Assembly: GCA_030836965.1 (NCBI GenBank) | Contig: JAUPLM010000225.1 | Span: forward strand, 1-5,094 | Direction of reading: 5' to 3' | DNA from: Thermodesulfobacteriota bacterium | GTDB taxonomy: Bacteria; Desulfobacterota; Desulfobacteria; Desulfobacterales; RPRI01 | Length of the DNA: 5,094 bases | Part shown: piece by piece, positions 1 through 5,094 of the stretch | Layout: every line of letters starts with the position of its first letter | How positions within the stretch are numbered: the stretch's first letter is position 1 | The notes under the pieces: model-generated | The model's input: only the letters and a program-made list of their open reading frames with translations | What the model was told of the DNA's origin: nothing | The model's database searches: none | Program-made: the position numbers and the translations under genes

Positions 1-17
1 AAAAATCTATAGACCAC

Positions 18-746
18 TTATTTTATAAGAACCTCGCGGGCAACGATCCTGCCGGTTTCGGTTAAAAACGATTTATCTATAATTGCTGCCGTTTTATCTT
101 TATCAATAGGATTATCTTTCATGTTCTCTTCGATATTTACGATCATGTCGGAATCATAAACGACTTTGAAATTTACATTGTCATCAGGCTTCGGATGATG
201 ATGATGACTTACGATATCGCATACCTCATCTATCAGTTTCTCTTTTGCGCCGAGCTTGATAAGTATTGCCCTTGCAATCGGAGGGCCTTCCGTTTCCTGG
301 TATTTCGGAGCAGTGCTGTTGAATTTCCTTTCGGCTTCCTTAATTCCGATGTCATGAAGATATGCAGCCGCCAGGATCACCGCGAGATTGCCGCCTTCGG
401 CTTTACCTATCCGCTCCGCGTACCGGGCAACTTTTGAAGCATGCCCGATACGCTTGAAATCGGACTTGAAATACCTTTTCATTTCGACAGCGACCCTGTC
501 TTTCAACAAGTCTTCCTTTTTGGCAAGAAGCTCTTCCGGAAGGGTTCCGAGACATTGTTCGGCGTATTCGCAGTAAGACGCGCACCCGAAATCCATATTC
601 GGATTTATGAATCTGTATCCGCAACTATTGCATTTCCGCGCGGTATCATCCTTGAAAAACTCGACGCTGCCGCCGCATTTCGGGCACTTCACATCAAAGA
701 TGGCTCCCTGCTTCCAGTAGCGGCTGTCCTGTCCCGGGCATTTCAT
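18..746 (-). CDS. Zinc-ribbon HD-domain phosphohydrolase-like protein
   Basis: This is a predicted cytoplasmic 242-residue protein with two parts. Residues 1-65 are cysteine-rich: Cys21-x2-Cys24 and Cys39-x2-Cys42 form a zinc ribbon, followed by Cys55, Cys59 and Cys65, with an extra Cys3. Residues about 85-230 form an HD domain, with His102, the His131-Asp132 doublet, a four-histidine run at 181-184 and Asp198/Asp200 as likely metal ligands. HD proteins usually hydrolyse phosphate esters or nucleotides; the substrate here is unknown. I chose the ATG at 746 because GGAGG sits 5 nt before it. A GTG at 758 would place the start on top of that ribosome binding site. It lies 146 bp downstream of hcp on the same strand, so co-transcription is possible but uncertain. 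I recall similar proteins in anaerobic Deltaproteobacteria but cannot verify this. Domain call is confident; function is open. Confidence 0.88.
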   Translation of the reverse strand: MKCPGQDSRYWKQGAIFDVKCPKCGGSVEFFKDDTARKCNSCGYRFINPNMDFGCASYCEYAEQCLGTLPEELLAKKEDLLKDRVAVEMKRYFKSDFKRIGHASKVARYAERIGKAEGGNLAVILAAAYLHDIGIKEAERKFNSTAPKYQETEGPPIARAILIKLGAKEKLIDEVCDIVSHHHHPKPDDNVNFKVVYDSDMIVNIEENMKDNPIDKDKTAAIIDKSFLTETGRIVAREVLIK

Positions 747-751
747 AGCAT

Positions 752-756
752 CCTCC
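752..756 (-). promoter_or_regulatory. Ribosome binding site that fixes the HD-protein start
   Basis: The minus strand reads GTGGAGGATGCTATG. GGAGG lies 5 nt before the ATG at 746. The alternative in-frame GTG at 758 overlaps this site and has no ribosome binding site of its own nearby, so the shorter start is preferred. Confidence 0.8.
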
Positions 757-763
757 ACAGTTC

Positions 764-781
764 TTCTCCCTTCCGGGAGAA
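764..781 (-). other. Perfect 7-bp hairpin with GGAA tetraloop upstream of the HD gene
   Basis: On the minus strand TTCTCCC-GGAA-GGGAGAA forms a perfect 7-bp stem closed by a GNRA-type loop. It ends 17 nt before the start codon at 746 and 7 nt before the ribosome binding site. No U-tract follows, so it does not look like an intrinsic terminator. It could be a leader stem affecting mRNA stability or processing, or simply part of the repeat block beside it. Confidence 0.5.
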
Positions 782-817
782 AGGGTTCCAGGGGTCGAGG
801 ATTCGAGGGTTCAAGTG
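782..817 (+). repeat. Octanucleotide repeat array A (AGGGTTCN units)
   Basis: Four consecutive 8-bp units are readable: AGGGTTCC, AGGGGTCG, AGGATTCG and AGGGTTCA, followed by a partial AGTG. The period is exactly 8 bp although bases vary. The units are the reverse complement of those at 848-881, 2679-2710 and 3654-3677, so this is the same repeat family in opposite orientation. It is intergenic, between hcp and the HD gene. Confidence 0.75.
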
Positions 818-847
818 AGCGAAGTTCTGAAAAAAATTATTCTTTAA

Positions 848-881
848 CTTGAACCCCTGACCCCTTGAATCCTTGAATCCT
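848..881 (+). repeat. Octanucleotide repeat array B (CTTGAAYC units), facing array A
   Basis: The units are CTTGAACC, CCTGACCC, CTTGAATC and CTTGAATC, again with an exact 8-bp period. The array starts 11 bp beyond the hcp stop codon. Its reverse complement aligns with array A at 25 of 34 positions by my count, so hcp read-through RNA could fold into a long imperfect hairpin with about 30 nt of loop. There is no U-tract after the stem, so a terminator role is only possible. Confidence 0.75.
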
Positions 882-892
882 AATATAACAAA

Positions 893-2521
893 TTATCCCA
901 ATATGGCCTTCAGGTCTTCATCAGGCGTCTTTATCGGCATTATGTTGAACTTATCAACCAGAACATTCAGCACATTCGGCGTGATAAATGCCGGAAGAGA
1001 TGGCCCGAGCCTGATGTCTTTTATTCCAAGATAAAGAAGAGTCAGTAAAATTGCAACCGCCTTCTGTTCATACCAGGAGAGAACCATCGAAAGCGGAAGA
1101 TCGTTCACTCCGCAGTTGAAAGCCTTTGAAAGAGCCACCGCGATCTGTATCGCGGAATAAGCGTCGTTACACTGCCCAACATCAAGAAGTCTGGGTATTC
1201 CGCCTATACCCCCGAGATCCTTGTCGAAGAAGCGGAACTTGCCGCAGGCAAGGGTCAGGACAACGCAGTCTTTCGGAACCTTTTCAACAAATTCTGTGTA
1301 GTAATTACGCCCCGGCTTTGCTCCGTCGCATCCGGCAACAAGGAAGAAGTGCCTTATAGCCTTGCTCTTAACGGCCTCAACTACCTGGCCCGCCACTCCC
1401 ATTACCGCGTTCCGGGCAAAACCGACCATAACGGTTTTACCGTCGGTATCATTCTGGAAACCCGGCATGGAAAGCGCTTTGCTGATTACCGGAGCAAAAT
1501 TCTTGTCCGAAATATGTGCCACATCCGGCCAGCCGACAAGGCCTGTCGTAAAGAGGTTGCTTTTGTAAATTTCTTTCGGCTTCTGAATGCAGTTCGTTGT
1601 CATCAGTATCGCGCCCGGAAATTCGGCAAATTCTTTAGCCTGATTCTGCCACGCCGTTCCGTAATGGCCGAAAAAATGCGCGTACTTTTTAAGGCCGGGA
1701 TAACCGTGTGTCGGAAGCATCTCCCCGTGTGTATAGACGTTTATTCCCTTGCCTTCGGTCTGTTTCAATACTTCTTCAAGATCCTTCAGGTCATGCCCTG
1801 AAACAAGGATCGCCTTCCCTTTCTTTGCGTAAAGAGGAACCTTTGTCGGGACGGGGTGGCCATACGTGCCTGTATTTGCGGCATCAAGAATCTCCATAGC
1901 CCACAGGTTTGCTTCTCCGCATCTTAAAACAAGACCGGTAAGCTCGTCCGCTCCGAGATTTTTATTCAACCCGGCTGCCATCGCCTCGTAAATGAAATTG
2001 TAAATTTTTTCATCCGATTTGCCCAGAATCATCGCGTGATCCGCATAGGCGGCAACACCTTTTACTCCGTATGTCAATATATGCTGAAGCGACTGGATAT
2101 CGGGGTTGACATCGGGATCGCTCTTTACGCCGACCTTTTCGCCCTGGGCGATAAGACCTTCGATCGTCTTTTCAGGCAGAAAGGAAGCCGCGCTTTCGGT
2201 AAAACCTGTTTTGATCCCGGCTTTTGCAAGTTTTTCCTTCAGCGAATCACGGTGTGCTACGCACTGATTGATAAGCTTCTGGAACCGCGCAGCGTCGAAA
2301 TCCACATTCGTCAATGTCGAGAAAGCAGCCTCACAGGTAAACCTGTTTATCTCTTTATCTGTAACGCCTGCCTTGTAGCCTTCAAGAGCATACAGAGACA
2401 GCCCTCTGACCGCATAAACAAGAAGATCCTGCAGAGCGGCTACTTCCGGACTTTTTCCGCATACACCTATCTTGGAACACCCTTCCCCTTTTGACGTCTG
2501 TTCGCACTGATAACAAAACAT
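893..2521 (-). CDS. hcp: Hybrid-cluster protein, class I (hydroxylamine/NO reductase)
   Basis: This is a full-length 542-residue Hcp, close to the roughly 550 residues of the Desulfovibrio enzymes. The N-terminal cysteines are Cys3, Cys6, Cys15 and Cys21 (C-x2-C-x8-C-x5-C), the class I spacing that binds a [4Fe-4S] cluster. The seven hybrid-cluster ligands are all present: His243, Glu267, Cys311, Cys398 (the expected persulfide, in AGCDGAKPGRNYY), Cys426, Cys451 and Glu485. The protein is cytoplasmic. Family members reduce hydroxylamine to ammonia in vitro, and the E. coli enzyme reduces nitric oxide to nitrous oxide, so the likely role is nitrosative-stress defence. No Hcr-type reductase partner is visible. 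The ATG at 2521 follows AAGGAGGA with GGAGG 7 nt away. The gene is divergent from a CRP/FNR regulator and has an FNR-like palindrome upstream, which suggests activation under NO or anaerobic conditions. Confidence 0.97.
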   Translation of the reverse strand: MFCYQCEQTSKGEGCSKIGVCGKSPEVAALQDLLVYAVRGLSLYALEGYKAGVTDKEINRFTCEAAFSTLTNVDFDAARFQKLINQCVAHRDSLKEKLAKAGIKTGFTESAASFLPEKTIEGLIAQGEKVGVKSDPDVNPDIQSLQHILTYGVKGVAAYADHAMILGKSDEKIYNFIYEAMAAGLNKNLGADELTGLVLRCGEANLWAMEILDAANTGTYGHPVPTKVPLYAKKGKAILVSGHDLKDLEEVLKQTEGKGINVYTHGEMLPTHGYPGLKKYAHFFGHYGTAWQNQAKEFAEFPGAILMTTNCIQKPKEIYKSNLFTTGLVGWPDVAHISDKNFAPVISKALSMPGFQNDTDGKTVMVGFARNAVMGVAGQVVEAVKSKAIRHFFLVAGCDGAKPGRNYYTEFVEKVPKDCVVLTLACGKFRFFDKDLGGIGGIPRLLDVGQCNDAYSAIQIAVALSKAFNCGVNDLPLSMVLSWYEQKAVAILLTLLYLGIKDIRLGPSLPAFITPNVLNVLVDKFNIMPIKTPDEDLKAILG

Positions 2522-2528
2522 GATTTAT

Positions 2529-2533
2529 CCTCC
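2529..2533 (-). promoter_or_regulatory. Strong hcp ribosome binding site
   Basis: The minus strand reads AAGGAGGATAAATCATG. GGAGG is 7 nt from the hcp start codon, a near-ideal Shine-Dalgarno placement that supports the start at 2521. Confidence 0.85.
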
Positions 2534-2575
2534 TTTTTTATGATTGATATTGTTATTCTTATTTTTGATTTCATA

Positions 2576-2581
2576 AATATA
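2576..2581 (-). promoter_or_regulatory. Candidate -10 element of the hcp promoter
   Basis: TATATT on the minus strand lies so that the upstream palindrome would centre near -40 to -41, the class II position for FNR-type activators. No good -35 hexamer sits 17 bp upstream, as expected for an activator-dependent promoter. The region is AT-rich, so the exact hexamer is uncertain (overlapping choices are TAATAT and TATTTA). Confidence 0.45.
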
Positions 2582-2601
2582 TTATTGAAACATCCTTTGC
2601 C

Positions 2602-2615
2602 TTGACTTAAGTCAA
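2602..2615. promoter_or_regulatory. FNR/HcpR-like operator, TTGACTTAAGTCAA
   Basis: This is a perfect 14-bp palindrome with the half-site layout TTGAC-N4-GTCAA, which is the FNR/DNR/HcpR architecture. It lies between hcp and the divergent regulator, 81 bp from the hcp start and 126 bp from the regulator start. The adjacent regulator has an FNR-type E-x-x-S-R recognition helix, which in FNR reads the TTGA half-site. It is probably an activating site for hcp and possibly an autoregulatory site. Binding is inferred. Confidence 0.75.
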
Positions 2616-2678
2616 AAAAAAGACGATATTTTTTGCGTTTGGGGAAAAGGGTGAGGTTTTGACAGGTTTTCCTTTCAC

Positions 2679-2710
2679 TGGAACCCTTGAACCCTTGAAC
2701 CCTTGAATCC
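2679..2710 (+). repeat. Octanucleotide repeat array C (TTGAAYCC units)
   Basis: The units are TGGAACCC, TTGAACCC, TTGAACCC and TTGAATCC, in strict 8-bp steps. This is the cleanest array of the family in the window. It ends about 31 bp before the regulator ATG, so it sits inside the regulator's promoter or leader region. Confidence 0.8.
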
Positions 2711-2741
2711 TTACAACATTGTCAATTAAGATAGATAAATA

Positions 2742-3437
2742 ATGAAAAATATATTAGATATAATATCAGCCGTTCCGCTGTTTGAAGGCCTTCCGGATGA
2801 GCAGCTTCATGAGATAAAAAAGATTGCCGTAAGCAGGCGGTTCGGCAAGGGAGAAACCATCTTTTCAGAAGGCGATCCGGGCGACGGGTTTTATGTGATT
2901 GCCGAAGGTCATGTCAAAATCTACAAAGTCTCTTCGGAAGGCAAGGAACAGATACTTCACATATTCGGCATCGGTGAGCCTTTCGGCGAAGTCCCGGTAT
3001 TTACAGGTCAGCCTTTTCCGGCAAATGCGGAAGCGATTGCAAAGAGCCTGCTTCTCTTTTTCCCAAGGGCTGATTTTGTTGAGCTTATCACCGGAAATCC
3101 TTCCCTTGCCCTGAATATGCTCGCCGTGCTTTCAATGAGGTTAAGGCAATTTACGGTTCAGATAGAGAACCTCTCCTTAAAAGAGGTTCCGGGCAGGTTG
3201 GCGTCATATCTGATATATCTTGCCGGAGAGCAGGATAGAGAGGATTCCGTCAGGCTGAATATTTCAAAAAATCAGCTTGCAAGTCTTCTCGGAACAATCC
3301 CTGAGACCCTGTCGCGTATATTTTCAAAGATGACTGATATGAAACTGATCGAGGTCGAGGGCCGGACCATCAGGCTGCTTGACCGATCTGGGCTTGTATC
3401 TCTGGCAGACCACGGCAAAAATCATACGGCTTCATAA
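2742..3437 (+). CDS. CRP/FNR-family regulator, HcpR/DNR-like
   Basis: This 231-residue DNA-binding protein has a cyclic-nucleotide-binding-type beta-roll at about residues 10-125, a dimer helix at about 120-150 and a winged helix-turn-helix at about 150-215. In the recognition helix (TIPETLSRIFSKM), Glu188, Ser191 and Arg192 match the FNR E-x-x-S-R pattern, which contacts TTGA half-sites. The phosphate-binding segment reads GEVPVFTGQPFPANAEA, without the Arg-Ser that CRP uses for cAMP. There are no cysteines, so an FNR-type Fe-S cluster is excluded. This leaves a heme- or other-ligand sensor such as HcpR or DNR; heme binding cannot be read from sequence. Divergence from hcp across a TTGAC-N4-GTCAA site makes control of hcp likely. 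The start ATG has only a weak upstream purine stretch (AAGATAG), suggesting low translation. Family is certain; HcpR assignment is moderate. Confidence 0.93.
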   Translation: MKNILDIISAVPLFEGLPDEQLHEIKKIAVSRRFGKGETIFSEGDPGDGFYVIAEGHVKIYKVSSEGKEQILHIFGIGEPFGEVPVFTGQPFPANAEAIAKSLLLFFPRADFVELITGNPSLALNMLAVLSMRLRQFTVQIENLSLKEVPGRLASYLIYLAGEQDREDSVRLNISKNQLASLLGTIPETLSRIFSKMTDMKLIEVEGRTIRLLDRSGLVSLADHGKNHTAS

Positions 3438-3448
3438 AAAGTCATTCT

Positions 3449-3546
3449 GTCCGCCAAAGATCTATGGCGGATTGCGCTTCATCTTTCGTCATTGCAGTGT
3501 ACTGATATGTACGCTTCATTCCTTCCGCCACCGAACTTTGGCGGAC
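3449..3546. repeat. REP/MITE-like double-hairpin element
   Basis: The element is bounded by perfect 11-bp inverted repeats, GTCCGCCAAAG at 3449-3459 and CTTTGGCGGAC at 3536-3546. Inside it, two hairpins share the same stem and loop size: TCCGCCA-N8-TGGCGGA at 3450-3471 and again at 3524-3545. Between them is a small GTGTAC-N6-GTACGC inverted motif. It has no coding potential and no clear target-site duplication. It follows the regulator stop by 11 bp, so it could also act as a transcript-end structure, but no T-tract is attached. It resembles REP pairs (BIMEs) or a small non-autonomous element. Confidence 0.6.
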
Positions 3547-3653
3547 GACGCCTTGCATACCGAGCTTTTTACTTTGCCGTCTGAATTTGGCTTTTTAAGA
3601 TTTTATCAAAACTTGATGTTCTTCAAAGGTCTCAGGATAGAAGAAATATTCAT

Positions 3654-3677
3654 TTGTCCCCTTAACCTCTCGAATCC
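3654..3677 (+). repeat. Degenerate octanucleotide repeat array D
   Basis: The units TTGTCCCC, TTAACCTC and TCGAATCC keep the 8-bp step and resemble the TTGAAYCC unit, but only the last is close. It begins 15 bp past the rubrerythrin stop codon. By sequence alone it would be weak; the match in period and location to the other three arrays supports it. Confidence 0.4.
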
Positions 3678-3692
3678 TTTTCTTCTCGCAAC

Positions 3693-4169
3693 TTACTTTT
3701 TCAGCTTTCCAAGTTCTCCGCTCAACAGCCTTATATGCCCCATCTCTTCTTTAATTATCGTTCCGATCTTCTCTCTTCCGAAGTTTTCAGGCACCATGTC
3801 CTGCATGCCGAGGTAAAAAACAATCGAATCCTTTTCAGCCTCTATTGCCGATTTCAGGATCTCTCTCATGGATGAACCGGGAGACTCTTTTTCAAAAAAG
3901 ACGCGTGTGTCGGCTAGAGCGCGAAGATAAAGAACGACTTCATTCTGCGGATCGAAGATCGTGGATGTTTTCTCTTTCGACGTAAGGGTTGCTCTTAAGG
4001 AATGAAAGAGCTTTTCGTGTTCATCTTCCATCACGGCAAGCTTTATCAGTAAAGCCTTGCCGGCGGGATCGGATATATCAGAGGCGGCTTTCCTGTAAAA
4101 TTTGGCGCCGTTTCTTTCAAGCTGTTCCGCTATCTCAAACATCTCATCTGCATTGAAATCGTAACTCAT
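3693..4169 (-). CDS. Stand-alone rubrerythrin-like diiron protein
   Basis: This is a 158-residue four-helix ferritin-like protein. The diiron ligands are visible as two E-x6-Y plus E-x-x-H pairs: Glu18 with Tyr25, Glu48-x2-His51, Glu112 with Tyr119, and Glu142-x2-His145. There is no C-terminal rubredoxin domain and no cysteine, so it is a short, rubredoxin-lacking member of the family. Rubrerythrins reduce hydrogen peroxide in the cytoplasm of anaerobes; whether this short form does so, or handles iron, is not known. The frame is open upstream to an ATG at 4238, but that adds a basic, unrelated stretch running into a REP-like repeat. The ATG at 4169 gives a family-like start (MSYDFNADEMFEIAEQ) with AAAGGA 11 nt upstream. 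The ATG at 4181 directly abuts that site and is unlikely. Confidence 0.9.
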   Translation of the reverse strand: MSYDFNADEMFEIAEQLERNGAKFYRKAASDISDPAGKALLIKLAVMEDEHEKLFHSLRATLTSKEKTSTIFDPQNEVVLYLRALADTRVFFEKESPGSSMREILKSAIEAEKDSIVFYLGMQDMVPENFGREKIGTIIKEEMGHIRLLSGELGKLKK

Positions 4170-4180
4170 CGTATAATTCA

Positions 4181-4186
4181 TCCTTT
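4181..4186 (-). promoter_or_regulatory. Rubrerythrin ribosome binding site
   Basis: AAAGGA on the minus strand lies 11 nt from the ATG at 4169. This is slightly long but usable. The nearer ATG at 4181 overlaps its final A, leaving no spacer. Confidence 0.55.
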
Positions 4187-4220
4187 CTATATTTTTATAT
4201 AACTTACAATTATTGTTTTT

Positions 4221-4250
4221 CCGGACTACCGTTTTCACGGGAGTGACGGG
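4221..4250. repeat. REP-like palindrome, degenerate copy of a widespread repeat
   Basis: The plus strand reads from CCGGACTACCG through TTTTCACGG to GAGTGACGGG. It closely matches, from memory, the common bacterial palindromic repeat whose core is CCCGCTTTCGCGGG flanked by GGATT and AATGACGGG. On the minus strand CCGT-GAAA-ACGG forms a small stem with a GNRA loop. It lies in the rubrerythrin leader, which explains why the frame upstream of 4169 is not coding. Confidence 0.5.
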
Positions 4251-4318
4251 ATTTCAGACTTTTTATTAAACCATCAGATATGTAAAAATTCTGAATTATT
4301 ATACCTCTCTTGTCAATA

Positions 4319-5094
4319 TTAAAATGTGCCCATGCCTGAAATACCGTCCAGGCAGCCGGGTGACTCATAAGACACCTTGATCAACGAGTTGTCCGTACTG
4401 ACAACATCCCTGATCCTGTATAGCTGAATCCCGGTTTCCTGCCTTGTGACAACAGGGAAACCATGCGGACCGTTGACATATTTCATCTGGCCTTTTGATT
4501 TCGTATAAGTAGAGACGAACTCATTGTGACCGGAAATTCTCGCGAACAATAAATCATCCGCAAGAGCTTGAAATGAAGCCGCCTGTTCAAAAATCCAGTT
4601 TGAAAACGCCTTGTCGATCTCAAACCCGATGCTGTTGCGGGCGCATGCGACGCTTGCAAGAATTGTGGTGCCTGTTCCCAAAAACGGGTCAAGAACCGTA
4701 TCTTCATAAAGGGAATACATATTAATCAGGCGGCAGGCCAGTTCGAGAGGATAGGCGGCGCTTCTTTTGCGCAGATCCGGGTTTTTGAGTTCCTGTGATG
4801 CGCCTTTGAAATCCCATATATCCGAAAACCACTTGTTTCTTTCTTCCCAGAAGAATGAACTCCTCATTCTTGAAGACTTTTCAGATTCAGTCTTAAATTC
4901 CCTCTTTGTACCTTTCCGGAAGATAAGTATATATTCATGCTCAAGTGTAACATAAGCGCCGGCGGGCAGCATGCCTGAACCCATGAATTTATTCGGCGCA
5001 TTAGTCTGTTTTCTCCAGATAATAACCGGCAGGCAGTCAAAACCGATTGCCTTGAAGGAGCTGATAATGCGGGAATGATTCGGATAGAGCTGAA
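4319..5094 (-). CDS. Beta-class DNA methyltransferase, C-terminal part (runs off window)
   Basis: The frame is open to the window edge, giving at least 257 residues; the methionine at 4984 is internal, because the 36 upstream codons are in frame and read as family-like sequence (for example GFDCLPVIIWRKQTNAPNKF). The AdoMet-binding motif I, DPFLGTGTT, is at visible residues 135-143, preceded by the SDIWDFKG and RSAAYPLELACRLI segments and followed by NSIGFEID. A motif I near the C-terminal end means the catalytic (S/D)PPY motif should lie upstream, outside the window: the beta order of N6-adenine or N4-cytosine methyltransferases (N6_N4_Mtase family). About 95 residues after motif I's following strand form a tail of unknown function. 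No restriction enzyme is visible downstream; one could lie upstream. The recognition sequence cannot be told. Confidence 0.92.
   Translation of the reverse strand, partial: QLYPNHSRIISSFKAIGFDCLPVIIWRKQTNAPNKFMGSGMLPAGAYVTLEHEYILIFRKGTKREFKTESEKSSRMRSSFFWEERNKWFSDIWDFKGASQELKNPDLRKRSAAYPLELACRLINMYSLYEDTVLDPFLGTGTTILASVACARNSIGFEIDKAFSNWIFEQAASFQALADDLLFARISGHNEFVSTYTKSKGQMKYVNGPHGFPVVTRQETGIQLYRIRDVVSTDNSLIKVSYESPGCLDGISGMGTF

Noticed and set aside
6..13. TCTATAGA followed on the minus strand by TTTTT as a terminator for the HD gene
   Set aside because: The palindrome is too short and AT-rich to make a terminator stem, and the window ends immediately after the T-run.
782..881. Repeat arrays as a CRISPR array
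   Set aside because: The units are contiguous 8-bp steps without spacers, and no cas genes are present.
1126..2494. Several plus-strand open frames inside hcp
   Set aside because: They are antisense shadows of a complete Hcp reading frame in which every cluster ligand is present.
2659..2664. TTGACA as -35 of the regulator promoter
   Set aside because: The position 17 bp downstream falls in the octamer array (AACCCT), and no -10-like hexamer is found at allowed spacing.
3605..3617. ATCAA-N3-TTGAT inverted repeat as an FNR-type operator
   Set aside because: The half-sites face outward with a 3-bp centre, unlike TTGA-N6-TCAA sites, and it is in a gap between gene 3' ends where no promoter is needed.
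3379..3816. Plus-strand open frame of 145 codons across the gap after the regulator
   Set aside because: It overlaps the ends of both the regulator and the rubrerythrin gene, contains the double-hairpin element, has no ribosome binding site that I can see, and its protein shows no family features.
4298..4316. TTGACA and TATAAT on the minus strand, as a rubrerythrin promoter
   Set aside because: The two hexamers are only 7 bp apart, far from the usual 17. TATAAT alone may still be a -10, but the matching -35 position reads CATTTT.
4982..4984. ATG at 4984 as the methyltransferase start
   Set aside because: The frame remains open to 5094 with family-like residues upstream, and there is no ribosome binding site before this ATG.

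Overview
This window looks like chromosomal DNA of an anaerobic bacterium with moderate GC. The evidence is a class I hybrid-cluster protein, a rubrerythrin-type diiron protein and a CRP/FNR regulator paired with an FNR-like palindrome. The gene set and the intergenic repeats remind me of Desulfobacterota (former Deltaproteobacteria) or Nitrospirota. That placement is recalled resemblance, not proof.

Layout, left to right. A zinc-ribbon HD-domain protein (minus strand, 18-746) lies downstream of hcp (minus strand, 893-2521), separated by 146 bp. That gap holds two facing arrays of an 8-bp repeat and a small GNRA-loop hairpin. A 220-bp gap then separates hcp from a divergent CRP/FNR-family regulator (plus strand, 2742-3437). 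It contains a perfect TTGAC-N4-GTCAA palindrome, well placed to act as a class II activator site for hcp, and another 8-bp-repeat array next to the regulator start. A gene-free 255 bp follows, holding a roughly 98-bp palindromic element made of two matching hairpins and a worn 8-bp-repeat array. Next come a small stand-alone rubrerythrin-like protein (minus strand, 3693-4169), a leader containing a REP-like palindrome, and the C-terminal part of a beta-class DNA methyltransferase (minus strand, 4319 to beyond 5094).

The best-supported unit is hcp plus its divergent regulator. The regulator's recognition helix has the FNR-type E-x-x-S-R pattern expected to read TTGA half-sites, it has no cysteines, and it lacks the cAMP-contact Arg-Ser. 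This fits an HcpR/DNR-type sensor of nitrosative stress that controls hcp. The HD protein may be a downstream partner and the rubrerythrin may add peroxide or oxygen defence, but neither link is shown by an operator in this window. The methyltransferase seems unrelated.

Two gene starts should be moved inward (HD protein to 746, rubrerythrin to 4169), and the methyltransferase frame stays open to the window edge. I see no tRNA, rRNA, CRISPR array, transposase or phage gene. The less ordinary content is the intergenic repeats: an octanucleotide family at four places and the double-hairpin element.
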